Positions 1 through 10,159 of a stretch of DNA of 64,000 nt are shown here, one piece after another. The notes below the pieces were generated by a model. The model searched no databases. It was given only the letters and a program-made list of their open reading frames with translations, and was not told where the DNA came from. The stretch's first letter is position 1. Every line of letters starts with the position of its first letter. Position numbers and translations under genes: made by a program. The stretch comes from Phallus indusiatus (lineage: Eukaryota > Basidiomycota > Agaricomycetes > Phallales > Phallaceae): contig JAQFWX010000050.1 in NCBI GenBank assembly GCA_027605045.1, forward strand, positions 124,001-188,000, given 5' to 3'.

Positions 1-704
1 GAACTGACGGAGATGTGGCCATATTAGTTTGTTATCGTCTTGCGACTGAGGCCGCTGGGCCATAAGGTAAGGATGTTAGTGAGGCTATGCCCAACAGTTC
101 AAATGAGCCGCTAGCTCAGTCAAGAATGACTTCTCTCTGAATTATATAATTTTACCTATACCCCAATATAGTAGCTATGGAACCAATCAGATCTTGATTT
201 CAGATTAACTAACCTTGCTTTTACAAGCCATCCCAATATCCGGTTTTAGTTACGCTACGTCCGAAATGTCAGTCAAAACGCCTTGTACTTTTTCGGCGGT
301 AAGTGCTTTTAACCAAGTGTATGTATGATTTGCGCTAGTATTAGAGAGTAGGATCAAAAGAAGAAAGGACAAACATAAAAAACAATGAACCACATCCAGG
401 TTTTGATATATCGTACACAGAGCACTGACCGCTTTCGTTACTCCATGATTTTGGGATATTTAAAAAATACGAAATCGCGGAATTATTTACAAACTGTATA
501 TGAATACTTGGAGTCGGCGCTCAATATGCTAAGCGTCTGAAGTGTTGAATGCACTCAAAGAACAGCGGTAGCCCATTACAAAAATTTTTTTTGACACGGG
601 ATTTGAAATAAATTATTGATATACAAAACACCTCCTCGTACATAAAATGCCTGTTCAATGGCATCCAGAACTACGCCATACACTTTGAATTTGAGTGGCT
701 TCTC
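1..704. repeat. Flank of a further F-box copy: upstream repeat, then 3' flank of the first copy
   Basis: Bases 1-210 closely match 2415-2630 and more loosely 7115-7340, which lie just upstream of the two long minus-strand F-box genes. This stretch is therefore probably the promoter region of another copy lying left of the window. Bases 460-704 match 2670-2880 and 5190-5430, the 3' flanks of the other copies (shared gaaatcgcgga and atacaaaacacc stretches). No coding region is supported here. Confidence 0.6.
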
Positions 705-2354
705 CTAGTACCCCGAGTCGTGCCATGCGTCCGGCTCACCCGAGTTCTTCCACACAACCTCGACTCCCGAGTCCCGCAAAGCAGAAATCATTTCATCCGG
801 TCCTTCATCAGCATCCATATCCTCGCACTCTACTAATTCCAAAATTTCAGCTCCTATTGATTCGACCACGGAATAGAGGACGTCGAAGGAAATAGTACAC
901 CATGTCAAAACAAGCCTTTTAACTCTGAAACCAGCTGGTAATAACTTCAGTGTGTTCAACGCTTCGGTGTCAGAGTCTATCAATTCGATGGTACGAAGGT
1001 TAGGAAACATTCTTGGTACATTTATGTTCGGCAAAGTGAGGATTTTCCATGCGTGAAATTTCATTGAGAGGTGCTGTATGTGAGGCATGACAAACAATAG
1101 CTCGAGAACGGCAGAGTAGCTGAATGGGAGCTTAAAACCTTCGCACATCAGTAGAAACGGGTGCATGAAGAGGTCACCCCTACGCAACTTATCATGGTGG
1201 AAGCTATCGTCGACAGAGGGTTGTCCGCAAATCATCAAAGAATTGCTGACGTTATTTCCGGAGATGATTAGAAATCGATAGTTTGAAAAATGAGAGAATG
1301 CTCCTGGTGGAACCGCTCCGAAAATTTGGAAAGAACTTGTTCCAATGGTGGTTTCATCGGAAGGTTCAGGAAAGTCGACATCGTAAACTAGCTTAAACGA
1401 GGATAATATTCCAAAGGTTTGAATGCACCACGCAAATTGCCAGATATAGTAATAGCTCGCGGGACCTCGTGCTCCTAATTCAAGTTCAATGAGTTTAGGA
1501 AGGTCTAATCTTCGGATCGCCCTTAAACTTGTTAATGTCGCCGGGGGGAATTCTCTTTTAATCCCCTCAGGACCATAATCATTATTGGCAAGCTCAAGAG
1601 TCTCCAAACAAGGGCAATTAGAGAGAAAGGATAGGAGCTGGGGAAGAGCAGGGGGATTCGGTGAATCCCTCAATATAAATTCTGTTAACCTGTTGTGCGG
1701 GAGCTTCGTCCATGGAAAATTTAATCCGATAAGCGTGATCTCCTCGAGACAAGAGTTGTCGATTATATATTGTAATGGTGGTGGTTCTAACATATTTTCG
1801 CTGATACTGTCCAAGTTGATGATTATGCCCAAGTGCTGTAGTTGAAGTGGAAGTGATATCGAGTCCCGGACGACGCAATAAAGCGAGATGAAGTTCATGT
1901 AGCTAGTATATATGCGCAGAGAATATAGGCGGGACAGAATGGATTTGGCGTGAGACACGAAGTACGAATTTGATGGTGCTTTCTCGAGACTGATAGGGCC
2001 CATGGGGGCACCCCACATAAGCGTGAGGAGAGCGTTTTGTGACCTTTTCATGAATAATTCTGTTATTGCGAGAGAATTGTTTAAGTTTACGAATGCCCAT
2101 AAAACCGGCCATTCCAAAGCGAATCTCCTCCAATGGTGGCATACGTGAGAAATCCCTAAGGCATCTGCCGTAGACGGCGCCGGGTAATAAACCACCAGTG
2201 TGAAGATGATATAGAGAATATCTGGCGCAAGTTTGTTTATCGCAAGCCTAGAGTTGCGAACGTTGTTTAATCGAGAAATAATAAGCGAAAGACTTTGTTG
2301 TGTTTCGTCGATGACTTCTAAAGACCATTCGCCTGATTTTGTCCTGTTAGGAAT
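705..2354 (-). CDS. F-box/leucine-rich-repeat-like protein, copy 1, start codon missing
   Basis: A long open frame encodes an F-box-type protein. The F-box lies between about 2130 and 2280 (INKLAPDILYIIF, then HVCHHWRRFAL), and the rest is a leucine-rich scaffold with blocks such as FPNLRTIELIDSDTEALNTL. F-box proteins usually bind Skp1 and present substrates to an SCF ubiquitin ligase. That role is inferred from the family. The frame is open up to a TAG at 2403-2405 but has no ATG before the F-box. Where intact paralogues at 25263 and 30692 have ATG, this copy reads ATT (2352-2354). Either a short upstream exon exists or the copy cannot start normally. It has close relatives at 2861-3407 and 5410-7053. 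Confidence 0.6.
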   Translation of the reverse strand: MPNRTKSGEWSLEVIDETQQSLSLIISRLNNVRNSRLAINKLAPDILYIIFTLVVYYPAPSTADALGISHVCHHWRRFALEWPVLWAFVNLNNSLAITELFMKRSQNALLTLMWGAPMGPISLEKAPSNSYFVSHAKSILSRLYSLRIYTSYMNFISLYCVVRDSISLPLQLQHLGIIINLDSISENMLEPPPLQYIIDNSCLEEITLIGLNFPWTKLPHNRLTEFILRDSPNPPALPQLLSFLSNCPCLETLELANNDYGPEGIKREFPPATLTSLRAIRRLDLPKLIELELGARGPASYYYIWQFAWCIQTFGILSSFKLVYDVDFPEPSDETTIGTSSFQIFGAVPPGAFSHFSNYRFLIISGNNVSNSLMICGQPSVDDSFHHDKLRRGDLFMHPFLLMCEGFKLPFSYSAVLELLFVMPHIQHLSMKFHAWKILTLPNINVPRMFPNLRTIELIDSDTEALNTLKLLPAGFRVKRLVLTWCTISFDVLYSVVESIGAEILELVECEDMDADEGPDEMISALRDSGVEVVWKNSGEPDAWHDSGY

Positions 2355-2414
2355 ACTGTTAGCATTGTGTGGGCTTGCGAGTATTCTAAAAGAGCTTTTA
2401 CTCTATGTCATCGT

Positions 2415-2630
2415 TGAACTGACGGAGATGCGGCCATATTAGTTTGTTATCGCCTTGCGTCTGAGGCCGCTGGGCCATACAATCAGGATGTTAGTGGCTT
2501 ATGCCCAACAGTTCAAATTTCAAAATGAGCCGCTAGCTCAGTCAATATTGGCTTCTTTCTGGATTATATAATGATTCATAATTTTACCAATACACCAATA
2601 TCGTAGAGAGCCAATGAGAGCTTGATTGAC
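2415..2630. repeat. Upstream repeat of F-box copy 1 (about 200 bp family)
   Basis: The segment beginning gaactgacggagatgcggcc and containing gagccgctagctcagtcaa matches bases 1-210 almost throughout. It also matches 7115-7340 and, more weakly, 55200-55385. It sits immediately 5' of copy 1, so it probably includes that gene's promoter. It may instead be an independent dispersed repeat. Confidence 0.6.
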
Positions 2631-2860
2631 TAACCAACCACGTCTTGTCATGGTTTGAAAAAACAAAATGAAATCGCGGATTGATCGCGGAATTATTTTC
2701 TGACAAATGCTAAGCGCTAGCCCATTTTCTTTGACACTTGGCGGTGACTGGATTCGAGATAATATACAAAATAATATACAAAACACCACCCTCGTACATT
2801 AAGTTCTATCTGCGCAATGGTATAAACTACGAGATGCATTTTAGGTTCGAGTCGTTTCTC

Positions 2861-3407
2861 CTACTCGTGCCGTGCGTCCGGGTTATCCGAGTTCTTCCAA
2901 ACAGCCTCAACTCCCAAGTACTGCAAAGCAGAAATCATTTCACCTGGCCCCTCGTCAGCATACATTTCCTTACACTCCACTAATTCCAAAATTTCAGCTC
3001 CTATCAATATAACCATGGAGATGAGGGTGTCGAACGAAATAATGCACCATGTCAAAACCAGCCTTTTAACTCGGAAACCGGCTGGTAGTGACTTCAGCGT
3101 GTTCAATGCCTCGGTGTCACAGTCTATCAATTCGACTGTGCGAATATGAGGAAACTTGGCATATCCATGTTTAGCAAAGTAAGGACCTTCCATGCATACC
3201 ACTTAATTGACAGGTGCCGTATGTGAGGCATGACGGATAATCGCTCGCGGCTCGAGGACGGCAGAGTAACTGAACACTCAAACCACCACGCTCCAGTTGA
3301 AACAGATGCATGCCAGGGAGGTCATTGTCATACAACCTATTATGGTGAAAGTTATCGTCGACAGAGGGTTGTCCACGAATCATCAAATAACTCCCCTTTT
3401 TATTCCC
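2861..3407 (-). pseudogene. Truncated, frameshifted F-box/LRR-like copy 2
   Basis: This is the C-terminal third of the same family. It ends like copy 3 (GVEAVWKNSDNPDARHE). Compared with copy 3 it has lost four bases near 3154, which shifts the frame just before HIRTVELIDCDTEALN. It also carries extra bases near 3243-3250. Homology stops abruptly at about 3407, after tttattccc, so the F-box and the first two thirds are gone. The sequence beyond is unrelated. It is a dead fragment produced by duplication and then deletion or insertion. Confidence 0.8.
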
Positions 3408-4066
3408 GCCTTAGCCACGGTGTTTAAAGTCGATGATATCTCATAAAAACGTTTTGTACGGTGATTAATCTCAGAACCGCGGGAAAAGTACGTCGTCGCT
3501 TTTTAATTGAAAAGTGAATGAACGAACTTTTGAATATCGGATGATAGTGGCAGCGCGACTTTAGGAGTCGGCGCTTATTCTTCGTACTTTGCCGTGTAGC
3601 GCGCACGCTTGTTTGCGCGGACGATGGGTTGTTGGATTTGTTGTGAAAAACCTTGAAGCGCTGAGCCACCCCCAGGTCGTTTTTGAGCCCCAGCGAACAA
3701 GCGTCATCGATTCATCCACCGTTAATGCCCAGATGATCTTCGCTGACGACCCCAGGCGGAAGGTAATACAACTAGATTCTATACTTTATTCACGCCCGTC
3801 GTCAGTCCCAACTCCCTCTCTTCGTCTGTTACCCCCGCTACTTGTTTTCTCACCCCTTTGAACGCTTTTACACCGTCATCATGCCATCGTTGCCTTCACC
3901 CTCATCTTTATCGCCACCCTGTGATGTAATCTTTTTCTCTATAATAAAGAATTTCTTATGCATGGATTACACAATGAGGAGAAGTACCAAACATTTGAAT
4001 TATATGAAAAAGAAACTTGAACAAGTATAAGACGTAACTGACAATTGCATATGATGAAAATGTATG
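3408..4066. other. Unique insert downstream of the nuclease-like gene
   Basis: This sequence has no counterpart in the neighbouring F-box units. A short plus-strand frame (3589-3861) contains a plausible peptide around NLEALSHPQVVF, but has no matching exon structure and no recognised family. It may be a gene scrap. No gene is claimed. Confidence 0.4.
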
Positions 4067-4933
4067 TTAATCGACCCTTCTCCTCTTCTTCCTTTCCTCT
4101 TCCTGGTCCTCTTCGATATCGTCTGATTCTACTTGGTCAGATTCATCCTCAGATAAAATGATTGGGGTCGGGGACAACCTAGACTCAGCCGTCTTATGAA
4201 GCGACGCTTTAATATGTTTTGCTAGCTCGAGAAGTCTGCGGCAACCCTGTTTTTTCAGCGCCTTATGTCGCCACCAAATCGCGGGACACACGTCATTGAT
4301 GGATTTGCGTGCTCTGGCTTTGGGGTTTATGTCTTTGCTGGAGGTATCGATTTGCATCACCATAAACCGATGGCCAAAGCATGAAAGGCCATACACGGTT
4401 TCAACATTTTGACACAAGTTCGGGTTAAGGCAATTCGTCAGACAGTTCTTCAGTTGATCAAATGCATCATGACGTAGGCTCGATTGGTTGTAATGGCAGG
4501 ATGGTTTAATATTAACGACCAATATGATCCGAGTCCCCAAGGCTTTAACGAGATAGTGCAGGGCGGAGTCAGGTCCTCCCCTACGACTTTGGACCAAGCG
4601 TTGGGGCATAACAAGGAAATGCTCACTGACCGGGAAAAGGTGTGAAAGGAGATAATACCATGGACCATACCATTCGCTCTCATCAGTAGAATTTGGGTCT
4701 ATCTTGAATAGGCCGCGGAGTTTGCCGTTAAAAAATTCGGGAATATCCTCCGAATCTTCTGAATTGGTATTTTTCGATATGGAAGTTCCTTGTTCCAGAG
4801 AGCTGGTTTGGGTTTCTGACAGGGAGGACAGTGAGGAATCAGAAAACAAAACCGGGCCACTGCGTTCAAGCTCAGACTGGTTTGACTGGGAAACCGAAAC
4901 TTCGTCACCGTCCATAATATGAGTTGAAACCAT
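4067..4933 (-). CDS. Agaricomycete PD-(D/E)XK-nuclease-like hypothetical protein
   Basis: Single-exon frame of 288 aa starting with ATG at 4933. Residues 1-75 are acidic and serine-rich. The central region (about 85-200) reads WYGPWYYLLSHLFP, then VVNIKPSCHY, then VYGLSCFGHRFMVMQID, in the order of a family common in mushroom genomes: WYGPW, a strand ending EVKPP, then a HGVSALG-like strand. I recognise that layout but give no gene name. The family's E-x-K pair suggests a restriction-endonuclease-like fold (inference). Here the glutamate position is Asn, so activity is doubtful. The C-terminus is highly charged, ending in a basic KKRRRVD that could be a nuclear signal. It lies in a unique insert inside the F-box array. 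Confidence 0.55.
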   Translation of the reverse strand: MVSTHIMDGDEVSVSQSNQSELERSGPVLFSDSSLSSLSETQTSSLEQGTSISKNTNSEDSEDIPEFFNGKLRGLFKIDPNSTDESEWYGPWYYLLSHLFPVSEHFLVMPQRLVQSRRGGPDSALHYLVKALGTRIILVVNIKPSCHYNQSSLRHDAFDQLKNCLTNCLNPNLCQNVETVYGLSCFGHRFMVMQIDTSSKDINPKARARKSINDVCPAIWWRHKALKKQGCRRLLELAKHIKASLHKTAESRLSPTPIILSEDESDQVESDDIEEDQEEERKKRRRVD

Positions 4934-5409
4934 CCCTGGGAATGAAAATTTGTGGGCTGAAGATTTGGAGTGGCGAAGGTAAATCTGTAAGTATCAGAGG
5001 CGGGAAGTGGCGAAGAAGGTAAATCTTATCAGCCCAATTGAAACACCGCTCAAAATCTCTTCAGCCCTAGGGCAGCAAAGCAGCTTGGTCAGCAGCTTCT
5101 ACAGACGCCTGGACGCGGCCGCATTTGCCGTGCTGCAAGCATAGGAGCACTGGCCACTTTGCAATTGGCTACTCCATGAATTTGGGATGACAAAAATAAA
5201 ATGAAATCGCGGATTGATCGCGGAACTGTTTTCTGACGGTATGTATATGGAAATTTGGAGTCAGCGCTCAAAATGCTAAGCGCTAGCCCATTTTCTTTGA
5301 CACTGCATTCCACACTGGATTCGAGATAATATACAAAACACCACCCTCATACATTAGTTTCTATCTGCACAATGGTATACAAAACTACGAAATGCATTTT
5401 AAGTTCCTC
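4934..5409. other. 5' region of the nuclease-like gene and 3' flank of F-box copy 3
   Basis: Bases 4934-5160 are unique. From about 5165 the sequence matches the 3' flanks of the other F-box copies (430-704 and 2640-2860), including tgctaagcgctagcccattttc. No gene is seen. Confidence 0.5.
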
Positions 5410-7053
5410 CTACTCGTGCCGTGCGTCCGGGTTATCCGAGTTCTTCCAAACAGCCTCAACTCCCAAGTACTGCAAAGCAGAAATCATTTCACCTGGCCCC
5501 TCGTCAGCATCTATTTCCTTACACTCCACTAATTCTAAAATCTCAGCTCCTATCGATATAACCATGGAGATGAGGATGTCGAACGAAATGATGCACCCTG
5601 TCAAGATAAGCCTTTTAACTCGGAGATTGGCAGGTAGTGACTTCAGCGTGTTGAACGCCTCGGTGTCACAGTCTATCAATTCGACTGTGCGAAGATGAGG
5701 AAACATTCTTGGCATATCCATGTTTGGCAAAGTAAGGACCTTCCATGCATACCACTTTATTGACAGGTGCCGTATGTGAGGCATGACGGATAATAGCTCG
5801 AGGACGGCAGAGTAACTGAACGGAGAGCTCAAACCACTGCAATCCAGTTGAAACGGATGCATGTCGGGGAGGTCACCGCCATACAATTTATTAAGGTGAA
5901 AGTTATCGTTGACAGAGGGTTGTCCGCGAATCGTCAAATCATCCCCCTCTTTATTCCCAGTAATGAATAGAAATTGATAGTTTGAAAAATGGGAGAATGT
6001 CCCTGGCGGGACCGCTCCGAAAATTTGGAATGAACTAGTGCCAATGGTGGTTTCATCGGAAGGTTCAGGAAATCCGAGGTAGTAAATTAGCTTAAACGAG
6101 GATAACGTTCCAGTGGCTCGGATGCACCACGCAAATTGCCAGATATAGTAGTAGCTTGCGGGTCCCTGTGCTCCTAATTCAAGTTCGGTGAGGTTAGGAA
6201 GGTCTAATCTTTGAATCCCCCTTAGACTTGGCAATGTTAGCGGAGAAAATTCTTTTTCACCTCCATCAGGATCATAGTCATCATTGGCAAGTATTAGAGT
6301 CTTCAGACAATAGCAATCAGAGAGGAAAGATAGAAGCTGGGAAAGAGCAAGGGGGATTGGTGAATATTTCAATGTAAAATATGACAACCTGTTGTGCGGC
6401 CGGGAGAGCTTCAGCCATGGTAAATCTAATCCGAAAAGCCTGACCTCCTGGAGACAAGAGTTGTCTATTATAGATTGCAATGGAGGTGATGTTAGCTTAT
6501 CTTCACCACTATCGTCGATGATGATATCGATGGATAATAGCTGAAGCGGTAGTAATATAGAGTCCTGGATGACGCAATAAAGCGAAACGAAGTTGGATTG
6601 AGTAGTGTATATGCGCAAAGAACGTAAACGAGGCAGAATGGATCTTGCATGTGTTATGAAATATGGATTTGACGGTGCTTTTTCGAGACTGATAGGGCTG
6701 TCTATGGAGGTGCTCCATATTAGCGTGAGACGAGAGTTCTTTGACCTTTTCATGAATAACTCTGTAATTGCAACAGAATTGTTTAGGTCTATGAATGCCC
6801 ATAAGACTGGCCAGTCCAAAGCGAATTCCCTCCAATGGTGGCATACGTGAGAAATGTCTAAAGCCGTTGTCGTAGAAGTCCGACAATCAACTATCAGGAT
6901 GAAGATGATGTAGAGAATATCCGCCGCAAGTTTGTTTATCGCAAGCCTGGAGTTGCGAACGTTGTTTAATCGAGAAATGATAAGAGAAAGACCATGTTGT
7001 GTTCGGTCGATGGCTTCTGAAGACCATTCGTCTGATTTTGTCCTGTTAGGAAT
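5410..7053 (-). CDS. F-box/leucine-rich-repeat-like protein, copy 3, start codon missing
   Basis: Close paralogue of copy 1. The F-box region is intact in frame (INKLAADILYIIF, then HVCHHWREFALDW) at roughly 6800-6960, followed by the same leucine-rich blocks and the ending GVEAVWKNSDNPDARHE. The reading frame is open up to a TAA at 7096-7098, yet no in-frame ATG precedes the F-box. The codon matching the start of intact paralogues is ATT (7051-7053), as in copy 1. The first ATG in frame lies well inside the protein. The shared defect suggests it arose before copies 1 and 3 separated, or that both use an unseen upstream exon. Likely role, if expressed: SCF ubiquitin-ligase adaptor. Confidence 0.6.
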   Translation of the reverse strand: MPNRTKSDEWSSEAIDRTQHGLSLIISRLNNVRNSRLAINKLAADILYIIFILIVDCRTSTTTALDISHVCHHWREFALDWPVLWAFIDLNNSVAITELFMKRSKNSRLTLIWSTSIDSPISLEKAPSNPYFITHARSILPRLRSLRIYTTQSNFVSLYCVIQDSILLPLQLLSIDIIIDDSGEDKLTSPPLQSIIDNSCLQEVRLFGLDLPWLKLSRPHNRLSYFTLKYSPIPLALSQLLSFLSDCYCLKTLILANDDYDPDGGEKEFSPLTLPSLRGIQRLDLPNLTELELGAQGPASYYYIWQFAWCIRATGTLSSFKLIYYLGFPEPSDETTIGTSSFQIFGAVPPGTFSHFSNYQFLFITGNKEGDDLTIRGQPSVNDNFHLNKLYGGDLPDMHPFQLDCSGLSSPFSYSAVLELLSVMPHIRHLSIKWYAWKVLTLPNMDMPRMFPHLRTVELIDCDTEAFNTLKSLPANLRVKRLILTGCIISFDILISMVISIGAEILELVECKEIDADEGPGEMISALQYLGVEAVWKNSDNPDARHE

Positions 7054-7114
7054 ATTGTTAATATGATGCGAGCCTGCGAGTGTTCTAATAGAGCTTTACT
7101 CGATGTCATCGTTG

Positions 7115-7345
7115 AACTGACGGAGATGCGGCCATATAAATTTGTTATTGTTTTGTAGAGGCTGGGACATAGAGTCGGATGTTAAATGGCTCCCTGTACG
7201 TAGCAAATTCCCAGGCCTCATTCAAGTGAGCCACTAGCTCAGTCAAATATATATCATCACCGAATTATCTAATCTATTATCCATACATCGATATTGTGTC
7301 TTTTGACCATATCGAGATAGCCAATGAGACCCTGATTAACAATCC
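7115..7345. repeat. Upstream repeat of F-box copy 3, also related to 55200-55385
   Basis: It begins gaactgacggagatgcggcc like the repeats at 1 and 2415. The second half (ggcctcattcaagtgagcc, then ctagctcagtcaaatatat) resembles 55270-55320 more than it does the other two copies. It is therefore a mosaic linking the left array with the right one. Confidence 0.6.
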
Positions 7346-7392
7346 TGTATTTGGCACGAGTTCAAACCTTGTAACCGTCCGCTGATTTCAAA

Positions 7393-8077
7393 ATGTCAGT
7401 TTCTGCCTTCAAAACCACGTCAGAAATGTCAAAAATACAATTTGAGGATGAGATCTTATTGAGCCAAAAGCTCCATGCTGCAGTGCTTTGGTTCGAGACT
7501 TTGGCTGAGGTGCCACGGCGGAGGCAAAGAAATGCTCTGCGAATCCTAAGATTCGTAAATGTCCGACCGGAAGTTATCACACTCGGCCACGTCTCCCTCG
7601 CGCGAATTTGCTGGTCTACCGATCCCTCAACGTCTGTGTTACGAGGGACCAATTCATCGTGGGCCGTGGGCTGGGGATAGGCTGGAGATTGTTTTGATCA
7701 TCTAGCATATCAAATAAATCACTGAAGCGACAAAAACAAACCAGAACAGACTAGCTGATCTACCGTCGAACAAATTTCTCCGCTCGTTGACAGCCATGCG
7801 CTGATGTCAGAAATCGGGGGCGGATTCCTGAGTATGTTAGATACCCCGTTCAAACGCTTAATTCTTTAGCGCCTAATTACATAATATGTATCTACTGTAA
7901 ATTAGATTCCGCGACTCTTATTACTATTTTTGTCAGCTGACAAGTACAACTCATTCCGGATGGGAAGATGTGACTGAGGAATACATGAAGTTGATAGAAA
8001 ATATCTGGGAAGAAAATTATGGCGACGAATGGAAACAGTGGGTTTTGAAGCGAGCTCGACCTTCAGAATTCTGGTAG
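7393..8077 (+). pseudogene. Decayed MGQYWK-family F-box-like copy
   Basis: Bases 7540-7680 encode RPEVITLGHVSLARICWSTD and then a garbled match to the family's HRGEWAGDRLEIV block. The frame changes twice within about 60 bases. Bases 7955-8077 encode a clean C-terminus (WEDVTEEYMKLIENIWEE and an FW ending) matching the 46668 gene's WKDVTDECMKLMEEIWE. No N-terminal exons are found. This is an isolated wreck on the opposite strand, about 39 kb from the living array. Confidence 0.75.
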
Positions 8078-8425
8078 ACCGGATATCTGGTAGGAGCATC
8101 AGTTGATAGTTATTAGTGGCCGGCGCTTGTCTTAAGAGAAAAGACCTCTTCAAGTCGGGTCGACGTTTTCATTACAAAATCAGCTTTAACAAAAAATTCA
8201 AAGTATGCATGTTCTAAATTTGAAAATACGAAAAATCACGCTTTGCCGTGCCAATTCTGAAATTACTGGAAATTTTGGACGCTTGTGCTGAACTTAAAAA
8301 TATCTGGTTCACTTTCTCACACGGCTTGAAGACCAGTGCCCGACATCACATATGCATCAACCTTATACATGTACGGTACGTAGACAGCAAAGGCTAAAGT
8401 ATGTCAAACGTTGACTCGTTATGTA

Positions 8426-10159
8426 ATGGGAGAGGGAAACTATTATTCACCCATTGCTCAGATGTCATCCCTGCCTTTCAATTTCAAGTTTGCTCAACGC
8501 AAAAAGAAGAAATCTGTCGATAATTCCTGCGCGCTTGACCGCCTTCCCTACGAGATATTCAGACGAATAATACTCTATGCGGACAATAGAGTGTCATCGC
8601 TTTTGTTGCTTTCAATGGCAAAGTCGGAGATAATTCCACCTCCAATAACAGCGTCGCATGTTTGTCATTCGTGGAGGGCGGCGCTTCTATCCGACCCAAC
8701 ACTATGGACATGCCTCAGGATTCCGCAAATGGAACCGCGACAGATAAAAGAGATGCTTCGTCGATCTGCCCATGTGCCTTTGAACGTGTTCATGAATACG
8801 GGTCGCTATGGTCTTCGTGCCTCTTTTCGTCAGTGGAAAGTGTACCAAAACGAAGTTCTTCCCTCGGTTTTCAAAGAAATAAGCCGATTCAAGGGTCTTC
8901 AAATAGACTTCTCGCTGCAGAGCCATCACACATTCAGAGCGATGACGAATCGAGTCTTGGAGTTGCTAGATCAGCCAGCACCCATTTTGCAGGAGTTTTA
9001 TCTAAGAATCGGAACAGACCATCGCGAAGAATTGTACGAAAGCCAAAAAAACCTTTTGCAAAACATGCTCTCCGATGCTCCTAATCTAAAACATATACAT
9101 CGACAAGTTTTGGACGATTTCCGACACCTTTCATTTCCGTCTCATTTTCGAAATTTATATAGTCTTCATCTCGAGCTGGTGAAGGGCGTGGTGATTCGCT
9201 GTGATACTTTTTTCGATGTACTCGAATCATCCCCCTTTCTTCGTACTCTTAAAATTGCAGCGTTTTGTATAGAACCAGCACTTCTTCCTCCGGCGTCTGC
9301 TGCTCGACGAGCCTCGCTGTTACATTTACAAAGCTTCAGCATCATTCAACTCAGTGTCCATGTCGCGAATCTCGTTTTCGGCTATCTCGTTTTTCCTGAA
9401 GAGATCAATTATAGCATCACTTGCACCCATTATCAGCGAAAACTATCTCATACTCCACTGTTATTGCGATTTATCACTCAACGACGACCTACAGATTTAA
9501 AGCTATCGTTTCCCCCGGGCGGAGGGTTTGTATTCCTTACCCTCAAACAACATTATCATTCGGGACCATATACAAATACGCTCTCACTGGAGGAGGATCT
9601 AGATTCACAACCCGAGGACAGCCTCCATGATCTATTGCAAATGTTTACATTATCCGATATAACAAGCTTAACTTTGTGTTTCGCAGATGAATCAACAAAT
9701 ACGCCGGAAAACCTGGTAGACACATTTCCCTTGCTGATCAATCTAAAATTCCTCCAAATTCGGTACCACCCCCGGAAAGCTCGTGGTCGCACCATAATAA
9801 CAGCGTCCATTCTCACATTAATCTCATTTCCGCCTTATGCATGCTGGGTTCGGGATGGTGGCCCCAGTAGCGAAGAAATTCACGATGCCCTTCTTAATCC
9901 TCAATACCCAAGTTGTCCTCTTCTTCACACGTTATCTATAGTCGTGGATCGGGACTGTGCGAAGCTAGACAAGACATATGCTACCGTGCTAAAAGCATGT
10001 TCACGGTTTCGACGGAAAGCGGGATACCCCCTTGAAGCTATAACCATTTGTTGTTCAGAATCGAGTTTGACCGAAGCGGCCGCAGCAACGTTATTGCCTC
10101 GTCAAGGTTTCCCCGTCACCATAACTTTGAAAGAAAATCTGGAATCATATCGGTGTTAA
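8426..10159 (+). CDS. F-box domain protein
   Basis: Uninterrupted frame of 577 aa from ATG 8426; a second ATG at 8462 would remove only 12 residues. The F-box is at about residues 35-95: LDRLPYEIFRRIILYADN, a short insert, then ASHVCHSWRAALLSDPTLWTC. The remainder is leucine-rich and irregular, typical of mushroom F-box proteins with degenerate LRRs. Its sequence is far from the array on the left; it is a separate lineage. The expected role is an adaptor for a Skp1-cullin-F-box ubiquitin ligase (family knowledge). No intron is needed, and the frame is intact to the TAA at 10157-10159. Confidence 0.85.
   Translation: MGEGNYYSPIAQMSSLPFNFKFAQRKKKKSVDNSCALDRLPYEIFRRIILYADNRVSSLLLLSMAKSEIIPPPITASHVCHSWRAALLSDPTLWTCLRIPQMEPRQIKEMLRRSAHVPLNVFMNTGRYGLRASFRQWKVYQNEVLPSVFKEISRFKGLQIDFSLQSHHTFRAMTNRVLELLDQPAPILQEFYLRIGTDHREELYESQKNLLQNMLSDAPNLKHIHRQVLDDFRHLSFPSHFRNLYSLHLELVKGVVIRCDTFFDVLESSPFLRTLKIAAFCIEPALLPPASAARRASLLHLQSFSIIQLSVHVANLVFGYLVFPEEINYSITCTHYQRKLSHTPLLLRFITQRRPTDLKLSFPPGGGFVFLTLKQHYHSGPYTNTLSLEEDLDSQPEDSLHDLLQMFTLSDITSLTLCFADESTNTPENLVDTFPLLINLKFLQIRYHPRKARGRTIITASILTLISFPPYACWVRDGGPSSEEIHDALLNPQYPSCPLLHTLSIVVDRDCAKLDKTYATVLKACSRFRRKAGYPLEAITICCSESSLTEAAAATLLPRQGFPVTITLKENLESYRC

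Noticed and set aside
6509..6886. 125-codon minus-strand frame over the F-box region of copy 3
   Set aside because: Wrong frame of the true F-box gene; the family frame is open through the same bases.
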